Source: Linnemannia hyalina
Taxonomy: Eukaryota > Mortierellomycota > Mortierellomycetes > Mortierellales > Mortierellaceae
Length of the DNA: 64,000 nt
Direction of reading: 5' to 3'
NCBI GenBank assembly: GCA_019671135.1
Contig: JAHRHY010000014.1
Span: forward strand, 1,052,001 to 1,116,000
Within the stretch, counting starts at the first letter, position 1, and every line of letters begins with the position of its first letter. Below the pieces are notes generated by a model. It was not told the DNA's origin, ran no database searches, and saw nothing but the letters and a program-made list of their open reading frames with translations. Of the stretch, positions 20,049-32,335 are shown one piece after another. The translations under genes were made by a program, and so were the position numbers.

Positions 20049-23000
20049 ATGTCCCACTTTGAACAAGCTTCCACCGGCACAAACACAAACACCTTTCCAT
20101 CAAACCCTCCTCCCCCTTCCTCTTCTTTACAACCACCAATGCACCCACACCAACATCAACAATACAGCAGTGATGGCGCGATGAGCTATGACGCCGATAC
20201 CGCCGAAGGAGACTCGGAAGGGATGAAACTGTACCAGTATGACAACAACCAACAGCAGGGTCAAGGGCGGCATGGGTTGCATCACATTGACAGCGATCCA
20301 GACATTTATGGCAAGAATTCTGGCGCCATGGCAGCAGAGTTCACTCTTTCGTCCACTCCACCCTCGCAGCAACATAATAATGGGATCGACAACAAGAAGC
20401 GGATGTTGATGGCAGCAGCAGCAGCAGCGACTATGATTGATATGAATGAGTATCCAGAGGACCGGAATGATGATGGACACCAGCAACAGTACCCCACCAA
20501 AAACAGCAACAGGTCGTCCCCTACTCTTCCTTCGTCTGGTGTTAGAAGAGTGGTTGGGCACGGACAAAGTCATGGCGCACAAGGAGCAGCATATCATCTA
20601 CAACAAGGCCAGTCTCTTCATCGTCCAGATCACGCCCAACAGCCACTGCAACATGAAGGACCTCAAAAGTCTCCTCCAGCTCAGCAACGGCGTCCTAAAC
20701 AACAACACCAACAACAGCAGCAGCAGCAGCAGCAGCAACCACAACATCCTCCTAACCATTATGGGTATGACCTCCAGCAGCAACAGCAGCAAAGGAACCA
20801 GCGGTCACCGCCGCTTCTTCAGCATGAGCACCATTCCCTATATCAACAGCAGCCTCAACAGGAGCCTAATCGATCCGCCAACAGTAGTAGTAACAAAGGA
20901 CAGCATCATCCTCGACCTCCGAAACTCATCCATGTTGCGCCACCTCAACAAAAGGAAGAACAACAGCAGCCGACGATGACATCTTCGCCATCTCCACCAC
21001 CAAGGAAGGCGAGCCTCAAGAACGCGAAAGCACTTGCTGGAGCAGGAGTTGGAGCAGAAAATGAGTATGGAGGTGTCTCCGCACAGGAGCAAGCACTTTT
21101 GGACGACCAGGCGCATTACCGGGCGATGATGATGGCAAGTGCCGACAGTGCCGTTTCACTCACGGGTGAAGGCGACAAGGATACAGAGTATGGCGACAAC
21201 AGCGGTAACGTTGGTAATAATGAGGTTTGGATGGCGTCGCCTAGTTCTCATTCGCTTGATTCTCGATCCAACAGTTTATCGAACACACAAGCTGCTGCGA
21301 ACCAGTCTGGGGGATCGGATACTTGCGTTGTTGGAGCACCTCACCAAGGTGGTACAGGAGCAGCAACAGGAGTAGGAGGAGGAGGAGGAGAGTCGCCACT
21401 TGCGCAGCCCAACTTACCTCTTTACCCGCAAAAGGCAACAACAGCAGCAGCAGGACGAGAAGGAGTATCCAAGAGTCGGTCTGGTTCATTGTCATCAGCA
21501 CATGCGCATGTTGTCAGAGGACCTGGATGGCAGATTCGGATGCCGGGTGGTGGAAATGGCGAAGGAAGTGTGACTGTCGACATGGGAACCTCGACGCTTC
21601 AACCGCCTGTACCTTCGTCACCAGGTAAGACGGGCTGGGAACGCGAGGATGCGACACCCACCACGCCTGTGCCTGCGTATCATTTTCCTGCACCCAAGAA
21701 TGGTGGCACAGACAATGGGAAGGATTCGGGGACTGGTGCAGGAGCAGGAGTAGGAGGTCATCAGCACTCACATTCCCTGTTCGATTTCTTTCGTGGTCGT
21801 AAATCCTCGATCCACAAGAACAGTGCCCTCCATCAACAGGCCGCTGCCGCCGCTGCTGTCGCCTATACCGCTTCTCATGGATCTGGGTCTGGGTCTGGAT
21901 CAGAGTCCCTTGCGGGGGCTGATGCTCATCCACCAGCGTTGCCGTTGATGGGTACTCCTCCGTCAATCGCCAGGAGCCGTCTCGGATCTGTGGCGGCGCT
22001 TGGACCTCCAGCGCCCCCGCCTCTCAGGAAGCAGTCGTTGGATGTTTCAGTACTGAGCGGGTACCATCATCATGCTCCGAGCGCTGCTGGAGGAGGTGGT
22101 GGTGGAGGGCCATTTAGGCTTGATCGTCATGCGGCGACGATGCCCACCTTGCCATCATCGACGTCTTCGCCTGTCTTTGGAGTGTCGAGAGTTGGGGCTT
22201 TGACACCCACACAAGCCATGGAAGCGATCACATTCTCGACTATCCCTTTGACACCCACCATCACCGCCAGCACGAATGTGGGTGCAACGACATCCTCCAA
22301 CTCGACACAATCGACATTGTCAAAAGTGGCGGCTGCAGTCGTTGGAGTGACGGTCGGAAAGCGTCGTCCTTCGATTGTGGGTGAGGTGGATGCCAGTGCC
22401 GGTGGCAACGGGCTTGGGTTATTGAAGTACCGCGAGAAGCCGCCTCCTGTGCGTCTTGTCGTCAAGCAACAGCAGCAGCAGGTTCAGTACCAGCATCAGC
22501 ACAGTGGAGCTGAAAGTGACGGGTTTGGTGGCGGTGGTGGTGGGACGGCGTTGGATGCGGAGCAGTTGCAGAATCATGCCCAGTTCATGCGAAGCGAGGT
22601 AAGAAATAGAGAATATGCATTTGTGGCTCGCTCCTTTATTTCCGTCCGCGTGTTAGTATTGACAACAAGATTTTATTTCCACTCTACATCTTAGAAATCG
22701 ATGGCAGAGTTGATGGAGTATGTGGACAGGATGTACCACACGGTGATGAACAAGGACGTGGCGTTGGAGTACTCCAGGACGCAGATCTCGGTGCTGCGGA
22801 AGGAGTTGGACCAGAACCGTGTCCGTAGCGAGGATGATCGCAAGTCGTTGACAGGTACCCCAGCCCTCCACACTTTCGTTATCGCGTTTATTAGGAGAGA
22901 CTATGGAGGATTTGTAGGACTAACGCCTGGGATCTTTTTTTTAATATGTGGTTATTAGCGGAGGTGGACATGGTGAAGGAGCAAGTGGTCATAATGGAAG

Positions 23001-24026
23001 AGAACTTTTTGTTGTGGAGGACGAAAGTCCATAACGACCAGATGGCTCATCAGGAAGAGTTTCTTCAAGAGAGCCTTGTCAAACAAGATCGCGTAAGTCA
23101 TTCATTTTATTCGTACCATGATGATAGAAGGGATGACAAACATCACGTTTTAACAATTTATGCATTCGATTTTGGTATGTAGATGGAGGAGCTGGAAGAT
23201 AAGCTGTACGCCTCACAGGAAGAAGTGACCCGTCTCCGGAATAGACTCCTAGTCCTCGAATACGAAGACGGGTACGTCGGTCCCACCGCCTTCCTCCCCT
23301 CCCCCACTACTACCACCTCTTTCACATCAGATTGCAACCACCACCTTAGCGACCCCTACAACCACTCCACAACAATCGCAATCGAGTATGGCCCAATAAC
23401 AGTCAACTCTCACAAGCGTCGGTCGGGGGACTTCCGGATCATGGAGCAGCGTGCTCAGTCGTTTGAAGGGCAGGTACAGGAGTTGAAGAAGGCCATGGAG
23501 AAGTTGAAGCAGGATCAAGGGAAGGATTTGGCAGAGTTGAGGATGAAGTTTGGGGCAAAGTGTTCGAAACTTGAGCATGACGTTCATGCCGCCAAGGTAA
23601 ACTATGATGATGATGGCGAGTTCTAGGTGTAGGGGTTGAATGCGTGCTGTGTTTTAAGTGGCGTCTGTGTTCTAACATAAGGGTGTGTATTATTTTTGTT
23701 ATGGATTATAGATGGAGTCGACGATGTACAATGAGATGATGCACGAAGTGGTGACCGAGAATGACGATCTCCGAAAACAGCTCAAAGATGCACAGCGACA
23801 ACTGCGCCGCCAAGGCCTCTCCACCTCCACCTCCACCGGCAGCAGCAGTGGCAGTAGTACCAACACCAACAACAACTACGGCAGTAATAGTAACAGTAGT
23901 AACGCTGTGAAGAGCAAAAGCAGCAGTAGACCACGACGAAACCCGGACCATTATGGATTCCCTGATGATGGGTGCTATAGTCTTGATGGTAGCGATGATG
24001 ATGACATGGAAGATATTGTCATATAG
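20049..24026 (+). CDS. Large low-complexity protein with C-terminal coiled coil
   Basis: Exons 20049-22598, 22695-22854, 22959-23092, 23183-23596 and 23712-24026 join in frame to 1190 aa. The first 850 residues are disordered, with Gln runs (about 220-235), His/Gln, Ala and Gly tracts and SP/TP-rich patches. A short more ordered island reads HSLFDFFRGRKSSIHKN. The last 340 residues form heptad-rich coiled coil (MEYVDRMYHTVMNKDVALEY, RTQISVLRKELDQNRVR, MEELEDKLYASQEEVTRLRN), ending in an acidic DDDDMEDIVI tail. No family was recognised. The architecture is that of a cytoskeletal, polarity or scaffold protein, which is inference only. The Gln runs are encoded mostly by CAG and CAA and are likely to vary in length between strains. 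Confidence 0.8.
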
Positions 24027-24688
24027 GAACACTCTTCTTTGAAACATAGTCTTTCTTCTTTTTTTTTTCTTTCTTTATCCCCCCCAAAAACCGTTATGAA
24101 AAATGACCCCTGCCTTCCACCTTGTATGTTTTCATACATTACCTATTTAACGCCTCCATCCTCCTCATTCATCTCACTCTTCGTCCCTTCTGCCTTACAT
24201 ATCAATCCTCGCCATCCTCTCGCCTCCTCCTCTTCTTCTTCCTCTCAATTCTTCCTCCTGCCCAACGTTAACCGTATCAATAAAAAAGTTTCCTTCTCTG
24301 ATGTCGTGCTCACATGTGCTCGTACCTTCTCCCTTCCTCTCTTTTGTTTCCGAGATCGGCGCACAAGACGCAAAGCAAAAAAAATAACAACAAAAAAACA
24401 CATCAGCAACAACCTTAAACGCCAAGCGAAAATATTCTTTCCCAGGCCCCATTGAGGACGCGTTTTCAGCCAATCAGCGCTCGTTATTTCTACTATCAAT
24501 GTGAGTGAAGGGATGGACAAGATTTTTTCTTTTTCGACACTTAAAGTACAGGTCTTCCTCGGTTTTTTTTTTCCTTCTTTTTCTCTTCTTGTTTCATTAT
24601 CTTCGTCTTCCCTCCACCTTCTTTTCCTCACCCTTTCACACCTTTTTTTTTTTTACCTGCCTGCCGTTTCAAGAACAGGAAGGCCATC
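24027..24688. promoter_or_regulatory. Intergenic region
   Basis: No gene is supported. Long T/C runs dominate (24055-24080, 24560-24660), consistent with the promoter and leader of the next gene. Confidence 0.45.
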
Positions 24689-25810
24689 ATGCCAGCGACT
24701 GATTCGATACCTTTGTCCTCGGAGGTCGCAAGGTCAGGAACCCCTCCTCCTCCTCCTCCCACTGTTGACGTTGATAACGACACCGACAACAACAACAACA
24801 ACCAGGATGATGACCATGGACAAGAAGATGCAGACTATATCCAAACAACGACATCTACAGCAATACAGCAAGATGACCACCGATACCAGGAACAGGACCG
24901 AAGCAGACTCGATCCTGAAGCTGACGACGACAAAGTTGGCGAGGAGGACGACTACGAGGATGAAGGCGATATAGATTGGGGTGACGATGATGACTCTTTT
25001 GGAGAGGAACCAGACCCGGTGTACGTCGCAGATATGCTTCGCCAGAGTGGGATCGATTGGATGCAGTACCCCAATTATGCCACCCACCGACTTGTCGTCA
25101 CTTCCAGCGCGGAAGAAACAGTAGCAGAGGGACAGGTTCCTGGTAGACAGTATTATCGAGTGATGGCCCAGTTCCTAATCCCTGGATCTGCTATCTTTCG
25201 GGATTTCTTGCTCGGCGAGGGTCCAAACACCGCAGCCAACGGCGACGAGGACGAGGAAGAGGAGGATGAGGAGGAGAAAGTGTTTCGGAAGGAGAGATTG
25301 GCTTGTCTTCAGGACGGACCCTTCACCGACTCGGACCCCTCCCTCGCCGACAACAATTACTTCCAGGACCCCACAAATGCTCCAGATATCGCACGCAGTT
25401 TACTCGAGCCCTTGGAATCCTACATCTACCAACGCTATGCACCCTATACTCCCACCACCTCATCCGACGCCGACATAGACCCATACGCCCACCAACCCTG
25501 GCTTCACCTCTCCCTCCTTCACCCAGAGCACTTCCCGGGGCTTCTACAAGTCATGTATACCATGGACCTGGACACCTGGGTAGAGACGTGTTTCCGTCCA
25601 GAGACGATAGTAGGGATTATTGAGACGGTGAGGGCGTTGGAGTGTTATTCAAGGTTGATGGTGAAGTGTTTGGAGTACTTCCGGAGGGTGGAGGATATTC
25701 GGGGAGTTGAGGAGTTTGAAGAAGAGCGTGAGGGAGGTTTGGAGGAGGTGAGGAGGTTGGTGAGGGCTGCTGTTGAGAGTGGTATGTTGCCACCCGATCC
25801 CGACCTTTGA
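24689..25810 (+). CDS. Acidic protein with a divergent BTB/POZ-like region
   Basis: This is a single exon of 373 aa. The first about 115 residues are disordered and very acidic (DDDDSFGEEPD). A core then reads YYRVMAQFLIPGSAIFRDFL and, after an acidic loop, WLHLSLLHPEHFPGLLQVMY and TVRALECYSRLMVKCLEYF. The spacing resembles a BTB fold: a segment in which an antigen-like surface is exposed and dimerised, then hxLxxxxPExFxxLLxxhY, then helices ending in a C-terminal LxxxCLEYF. This assignment rests on pattern only. Many fungal BTB-like proteins of this size have no known function. The gene ends 260 nt from the convergent Prp17 gene. Confidence 0.7.
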   Translation: MPATDSIPLSSEVARSGTPPPPPPTVDVDNDTDNNNNNQDDDHGQEDADYIQTTTSTAIQQDDHRYQEQDRSRLDPEADDDKVGEEDDYEDEGDIDWGDDDDSFGEEPDPVYVADMLRQSGIDWMQYPNYATHRLVVTSSAEETVAEGQVPGRQYYRVMAQFLIPGSAIFRDFLLGEGPNTAANGDEDEEEEDEEEKVFRKERLACLQDGPFTDSDPSLADNNYFQDPTNAPDIARSLLEPLESYIYQRYAPYTPTTSSDADIDPYAHQPWLHLSLLHPEHFPGLLQVMYTMDLDTWVETCFRPETIVGIIETVRALECYSRLMVKCLEYFRRVEDIRGVEEFEEEREGGLEEVRRLVRAAVESGMLPPDPDL

Positions 25811-26069
25811 AAAGTGGACGGACATCAAAATAAATGAAGCAATGCATAGTCGTTTCTGAACCTCTGGTAGGCAATGATGAATTGGTGTACAAAGAACGCG
25901 TATGGTCGCATTCATACTTTTTTTATCTCAACAAAAAAGAAAAAAAAAAGGCAAGCGATTCTTACTACGCTACCGCTATACATCATCAACACATCCCACC
26001 CATCCACCCTCCAACATCACCACCCTTCCTCCGCCCTGCCAAAGAAACCTCGAGACATTCACTGTGTAA

Positions 26070-28277
26070 TTACACCCACAGCTTGATGTTAGAGTCCCAG
26101 GAGGCAGTCGCAAGCAACGAGGTCTCATGAGGATGCCAGGCAGAGTCAATGACAACCTCGTCATGGGCCTTGAACTTCTTGTGGACCTTGCACGACTTGT
26201 AATCCCAAATCCACATGTTACCCTCAGAGTCTCCCGAGGAGAGGTACCGTCCATCGGGCGAGAAGGATGGCTGACAGGCGTATCCGGCCACCATGTGTCC
26301 CCCAAACAGCTTCTTGCGGTTCTGGCTGACTCGATCCTTGGCGTTGTAAATGTAGATCTTGTTATCCATCGACTGACATGCCAGCCATTTTTCTATTTTG
26401 TGCAAATCGGAAAATCTACCTGTTAGTAAATCATCTCTCTTCATGATGCAAGTAATAATCACAGAACAGTAAAGCAAAAATACAAAGAGAGGACGTACGG
26501 TTGGGGCTGATGGCGACGGCAGGCATGGAGTGCATGTCGGGCTCAGCAATGTACTTGATGATGACAGGGATATCAAACTCCCAGACACGGAGTGACTTGT
26601 CATCAGAAGTAGTGACGAACCTCCGGTTATCATCCACAAACGTAATCGTGTTGACAGCTCCCAAATGCTGATCATACTCCTGGGTCACATCCCCAGACCT
26701 TGTATCGAACTGGTACACCTTGTGATCCGAACAACCAGCCAGAAACACGTTCTGCTTGTCTTCGTCCGGGTTGAACTTGACTACAAAGGGAATGGTCTTT
26801 TTGGAGAACGTTGCCTTGCACTGTCCTGTTTCTGTGTCCCAGAGCTTGATGTTGCGGTCGTAAGATGCACTTAGGAACTCTGTGCCGTTGTTGTTGAAGT
26901 TCACATCCCGAACTGCCTTTGAGTGACCCAAGTATGTACGCAGCACCTTACGATCGTGATACACATCCCAGATCTATTATTTTGTATGATCGTGAGTGAA
27001 CGCGTTAATTCACACTTCAGCTTTTCGCGGGCATTGACAAGCATCGACTTCTGAATAATGGAACAAGATGTTACCTTGATTTTGGAGTCCATGCTTCCAG
27101 ACAAGAGCAAATGCGCAGATTTTGGAAAGTAGCGGATGGCAGAGACACCCTTGCTGTGTCCAGTATAAGTGTGCAACAGCTTCTTTGGTACAAAGCAAGT
27201 CTGCGTTCCAGGCTCGCCGTTCAAGTTGACATCCAGATCCAGAGGGACATGCATGTAGGTCCGTCCCATATAATCGTGCTCCTCCTTGCCATGGAAAACG
27301 GTCGTCTCTGATCCGTTGGCAACAGCCTTGGCGGGGGTTGCCTTGTTCCTTGCCAGTTTCTCCTCAGCTGCTGCCTCACGTTGCTTGTCGTGCACATCCC
27401 GCTCCTCCTCTGTGGGCCCGCTAATTTCGCCGATGCCATCTCCCTCGAAGGTTGCCCATGGTCCTCTATAAGCGTTATCGCCCTCTAGTACCGAGGGGTC
27501 TCCTCGTGTCTGTCTCTTTTTCTGGTTCTGATTGTTGCGAAGATGCTTCGGCACCTTGTCCCATATCGTCGCACCTATTGTTATACAAAGTCATACGATC
27601 AGGTTGTTAAATGGCTGATCCATGAATACATCGAACCATATAGCCTCAGTGAAAATAGAGAAAGCCGAACCAATGGGACTAAGAGGTACGTACCATCCAT
27701 CTCTTTGGCTCTATCGATATCTCCAACAAATCCTGAACCCTTCTTTCCCGATCCAGTCTGTCCGTTATCAGCAACGCTCAAGACACTGGGGTCCTTTGCG
27801 AATCCAAACGCAGCATAAGACTGTTGCTGTGTCCTGAAGTCGTTTTCCGAAAACATATTTTCCTCGACATGGCCCGTCCAGACGTTCTTGCGAACCTCCT
27901 GGGTCTTGGACGCAAAGGGGTTGACGGGTCCTTGAACTGGTTGGACCATCGAGTCGTAGTCGAGGTTGACGGAGAGTGTTGTGTCTGTGGGGTTGGTATA
28001 GATGTGGCGCGCGTACATTGGGTCCTGTTCGTTATAGAATGATGAAGTAGTATGTGTTAGCTACCGCGATACTTGGGCGACAGGAATAAAATCACACGCA
28101 AGCAGCTGTTGAGCGATTGAAAAAAAGAGAAAGAGGATAGGATACCTCGAGGCTGACATCAGGCGCGCCGTTGACTTGAAGGGAGGTGGATGTGATCTTT
28201 GCGACCTTTGCGGGTTTGCCAGAGGACGAGTCCTCGCTGTCTGATGAGCTTCCGTATCCCTGTGCAATCAAGTCCAT
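26070..28277 (-). CDS. PRP17: Pre-mRNA splicing factor Prp17/Cdc40 (WD40 repeat)
   Basis: Exons 28277-28146, 28024-27694, 27574-27075, 26973-26499 and 26392-26070 give 586 aa. The N-terminal half has the family's conserved blocks, including a [10 protein letters not shown] start, [12 protein letters not shown] and [12 protein letters not shown]...EISGPTEEE. The C-terminal half (about 290-586) is a seven-bladed WD40 propeller: [40 protein letters not shown], and the diagnostic [15 protein letters not shown] and [20 protein letters not shown], ending IKLWV. Prp17 acts in the second catalytic step of splicing within the spliceosome. Length and motif order are normal for the family. It is divergent from the enoyl-CoA isomerase gene, with 393 nt between starts. 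Confidence 0.95.
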
Positions 28278-28670
28278 ACTGAGAGTAGCAATAAGTGGTG
28301 AAGAATGAGAGAGGAAATGACAAGGTGTGGAGTGAGAACAAACGCCTCCCTTCACTAAAGCGAGATCTCTTTTTTAACTCAAAGCCACACTATGGTCACG
28401 TGTAAGGGTGATCGAGAGAGACAGTGTTCACTTCAATCTGCGGCAAATTGGGACGCGGTGGACCGACATAGAGCAGAATGTAGTGAGAGGAGCAGCCGTT
28501 GGTTGGTCAAGAAGAAAAGAGACAGGGCACCCCCGCTTTTTACTTTCACTTCTACTTTACTTGGAAACATACCATCCTTCTTCTCGTTTCTTCTTCTTCT
28601 TCTTCTAACTCATTCGCCTTCCTCCTCCCTACTCTACCTCCTCTCTCCCATTCACACAACAAACACCGCA
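28278..28670. promoter_or_regulatory. Bidirectional promoter (Prp17 / enoyl-CoA isomerase)
   Basis: This 393-bp gap separates two divergent starts. A CACGTG palindrome (E-box) lies at about 28396-28401. The right side carries a ttcttcttc-rich leader before the ATG at 28671. Confidence 0.5.
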
Positions 28671-30785
28671 ATGTCTATGCCAACAGATCTCGACACCTTC
28701 GAAATCAAGCTTCTCGAGCACGGCGTCTGCGTGATTGCATTCAACCGGCCCAAGAGGTACAACGCCCTCAACCCCCAGGTCTACGACCAGTGGGGCCGCG
28801 CCCTCGAGTGGGCTGCCACATCCGACGACGTTCGTGTTGTTGTTCTCACAGGCAATGGCAAATATTATACTTCGGGACAAGAGTTGACTATCCCTGACTC
28901 GAGCGAGCTTGAGGAGGGTGTTGAAGCAGCCATCAAGAAGCGATCCGGATACACCGTGTAAGTCCAAGTCCGCCCGTTTTCACATTCTGGGGGTAGAGGG
29001 GAATTTCAATTGGAAGTGACTTGTTCATTTCTATCTTTCATGTGAAGGAGGAGAAGAAGAAGCAATTGGGAGTCAAATCTAGAAATGGTGCCCGAACTTT
29101 TTGCAACCGTTGTCGTTCTACTTACTTCTATAGCAAAGGACTGCACCCGTGTTCATGTTTATGCTAATATTGCCTCTCCATTGTTCGATTGGGACGATAG
29201 GAAGGTTGTCCGTGAGTTGATCAACTTCCCCAAGCTCATCATTGCTGCCATTCAAGGTATGAAGATTAGAATTCTTTGGAGTCAGCCATGCGGATACACC
29301 TGGGAACTGGCATGCGGACTTGAACACACAGCACAATTGACATATCCGGAGCAAATGGACTTTTGAGGCGAACGAGGGAGAAGTAGTTGTTGACAGCCAC
29401 TTCACTTCCCTTGGTCACAGAGGGAAAGGAAGAAAGGGGTCCTTCTCTGTGCCGAGCCAATTGATGGCTCTTGTGTGTGTACATGTCATGCAGAGGTGTG
29501 GGGATGCAACTTCCTTCTCTTTGTTGTTTGAACACAAATGCAGAAAAGTAGAACCAGGGTCAACAACCAACAGCAGAAGCGCCCAGCCGACAGCCAACAA
29601 ACCTGATCGAAAAAAAATAATACATTTTCCGGATCATAGATCACATGGCGCCAAAGTATCCTTCTCCCACAAATCTGAAAATCCACCAGCCGATCGGCAG
29701 GGGACATCAACATACACACACTACAGACTATTTTCTTCACACGCATCCATACTACAACAACAAACATACAAACACCAACAACAACAACTCTCACACACAC
29801 ATTGGCCATCCGTACCGATAATTGATCTACCATTCCTTCGACCCCTTTGTCAGTTACAGTTCAGAGAACTAACTTGTTACCTTACTTTGTCTACTCGCTA
29901 GGCCCTGTCATTGGCTTCGGAGTCACTTCCTCCGCTATCTGCGATGTCATCTACACCGTCCCCGATGCGACCTTCAACACTCCCTTCATGCAGCTCGGTG
30001 CGCCTCAATTGACCCGTTTACAGTCCTCATTAGCATTGTCGATCACAAGGAAGCACTCAATTTACTCACACTCGTTCTCTTCATTGGACATTGAGCATAG
30101 GTTTCTGCGCTGAGGCTTGCTCCTCAATCCTCTTCCCTCGGTAAGTCCTTGTACCCCTTTTTTCGATTTCAACGACCATATCATTCACGATGCATCAAAT
30201 AACACCAACCGTGGATCTTGATCATCATTCGTACTTTAGCATCATGGGATACTCTCGTGCCAACGAGATGTTGGTAAGTGACATGTCAACGGACACACTC
30301 TCAGTCATAGAACATGGTAGCGCGGCTCAAGTTAATGCAATTGAACCTGAAAACTAACATCTCATACTCCTTCATTTTTGTACAATGTAGCTGATGGGCC
30401 GCAAGTTTACGGCAGAGGAGATGAAAGAGGCTGGCATGGTTGCAAGAATCTTCCCTAAGGAGACGTTCATGGAGGAGGTCCTCAAGGCTGCCACCATTGC
30501 TGCCAAATACCCACCCCAGGCCATGAAGGATACCAAGCGTTTGATCCGTGAGCACGATTTGAAGTTCTTGGAGGATGTCAACACCAAGGAGATGATCCTC
30601 TTGGGTGAGAGAATGGCCTCTGAAGAGTCTGCAAACGCCATCGTCGAGTTCATGAGTAAGTTCCTCACTTTCGTTGTTGTCTTTCAAAGAGAGCCAATGT
30701 CAATTGAATACTGTAGGTCAAACTAACGTTACTGTTTGCGATGTGATGAATAGTGGCCAAGCACGATCGCAAGGCCAAGCTGTAA
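28671..30785 (+). CDS. Peroxisomal delta3-delta2-enoyl-CoA isomerase (crotonase family)
   Basis: Seven exons, 28671-28957, 29201-29256, 29902-29997, 30101-30140, 30240-30273, 30391-30655 and 30754-30785, join to 269 aa. Family motifs are FNRPKRYNALNPQVYDQW, VVLTGNGKYYTSGQEL, and GPVIGFGVTSSAICDVIYT. The Glu in GFCAEACSS (about residue 151) is at the position of the catalytic Glu of Eci1-type isomerases. The protein ends KHDRKAKL. The terminal AKL is an acceptable PTS1 signal, so import into peroxisomes for beta-oxidation of unsaturated fatty acids is likely. The third intron (645 nt) is much longer than the others. The second exon has an alternative upstream acceptor region, so its 5' edge is the least certain boundary. 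Confidence 0.9.
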
Positions 30786-30946
30786 AAAAGATATGCATGT
30801 ATTGACTGGGTGCCGTCGAATACCGAAAAATAAAAACTAGAATCAAAGAAAGGACCCTACTTTGTGCGCCATTTCACATTTTTTGATCTTCCGAGATCTT
30901 CGGACTCCGAAGAGCGAAGAGAGGCACCGCATCACGTGAAATGAGG
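30786..30946. other. Short intergenic region with E-box
   Basis: A CACGTG palindrome at 30933-30938 precedes the TATA element. No gene was seen. Confidence 0.4.
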
Positions 30947-31641
30947 TATAAAAGTGACATTTTCGCGCGCCAGCTTGAATTCCTCATCCTTCTCTTCCCA
31001 CCACCCTACATGCCGTCCATCCATCCTTCCTACCGCTGATCAGGTCGATCCATCCATCCTCATCCGATGCTTGCGTCCCATCCATCCGTCTCAAAGAACA
31101 TCCCGTATCTGATAACTACCTCCATCGATGGCCATTCCTTTCGCGTTTACGCATTGGTCGTTCGATCGATGATCCCATCCGTCTGTCTCTGATCCGCCAC
31201 TCCAAGATACGCGATCTACAACACACAAGGTATGCACCCAAGACCCATTTTCTACTCGCTTCACCTCCTACCCTCCTCCGCTTTTGCAGCATCAATAAGA
31301 TGACATCAATATGCTACTTTAACCCAGCTCGTTTAAGGACAAAATACGTACCTCATGAGATGAAGTTAAATCTGACAAATGCTCAAAGCACCTTTCCCTT
31401 CAGTTCAATCTGATCCCCCGCCTTGCCTTCAAGAAAAGAAGCATAGAAAACTAATATTTCGTTTATTTTTTTGTGCCTTCAGATCACTAGTGCGAGCATT
31501 CTTCGACATCCAGACCAAGATGTCAATTGGACAAGTGCGACGACGACAAGTGGATCAATACGTGGCAATGCAAGCTTTGCTGAGGACCTCCTTGTGCATC
31601 GACAAATGTGGGTGGTTATGATTATTGCTTTGGCTTGGACA
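30947..31641 (+). ncRNA. Possible spliced non-coding transcript or distant 5' leader
   Basis: A perfect TATAAAAG (30947-30954) starts a stretch with two exon-like pieces. The first, about 30980-31228, ends at a donor caagGTATGC. The second, 31483-31641, is bounded by an acceptor cttcAG and a donor caagGTAAGT. Neither carries a sensible open frame; the first ATG (about 31010) is followed by a stop after eight codons. Either this is a non-coding RNA or a far upstream leader of the phosphatase gene starting at 32336. Evidence is splice-site sequence only. Confidence 0.3.
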
Positions 31642-32335
31642 AGGTAAGTGCTTCGTTGCCCATGGATATGCATAATGTTTTCCTCGAAGTAGTAAATGAC
31701 AAGATTCTCAAATAAAAAACAACTCCCGAAAAACTTTTCTCTGCTTTGGAATGATGACTGAAAAAAAGAGGAAGTAAACAACTGGGTCGATCGAAGAAGG
31801 AAAGGACGACTGTTTGGCGAAGAGACCTTTCTGAAAAAAGACAATTGGCTTTTTACGGAGGGTGGGACAAGAAATGAAGATATGACGTTGATGAACAAAT
31901 GAATGCTGCGTTGGCCAGGCCTCCTTCCCTTCAATAGGGACAATTGCTTGAAGCCTTGAAGGGGAACGAGGCGATCATCTTTAACGAGGAAGAGCGAGAG
32001 TGAGTGTGCAGAGGCTAGCGAGAGAATGAAACCAATAAAGAGGAAAAGAGGAAGGTGGTCATCCCAAAATCCGGCCTCTATTCTTGTCCCTTGGCCCTTT
32101 TGCTTACTTGATTTTCTCGGCTCCTTTGCCAACAGAACAGCAGTCAAGTCTAGCCCCTTTCGACTTTCTTTTCTTTCCCTTCGTTATGTTTCTGTCACTG
32201 CCCTTTCAATCTCGCCCTTCTTTTCTTCCTTTCCTCCCCTTCACATAATCCGCTACTTGATCCTTCTTGCCTTCTTGCCTTCTTCCCTTCCCTTCCCTCC
32301 CTCTTGCACACGGACACACCATTACCATCACTACC
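31642..32335. promoter_or_regulatory. Intergenic region before the phosphatase gene
   Basis: No coding frame on the plus strand is convincing. The right end (32160-32320) is C/T-rich leader sequence. Confidence 0.4.

Noticed and set aside
31479..32147. 222-codon open frame on the minus strand
   Set aside because: Its composition (Ser/Phe/Leu-rich without domain pattern) looks like the antisense of a purine-rich stretch, and it overlaps the splice-like segments on the plus strand.
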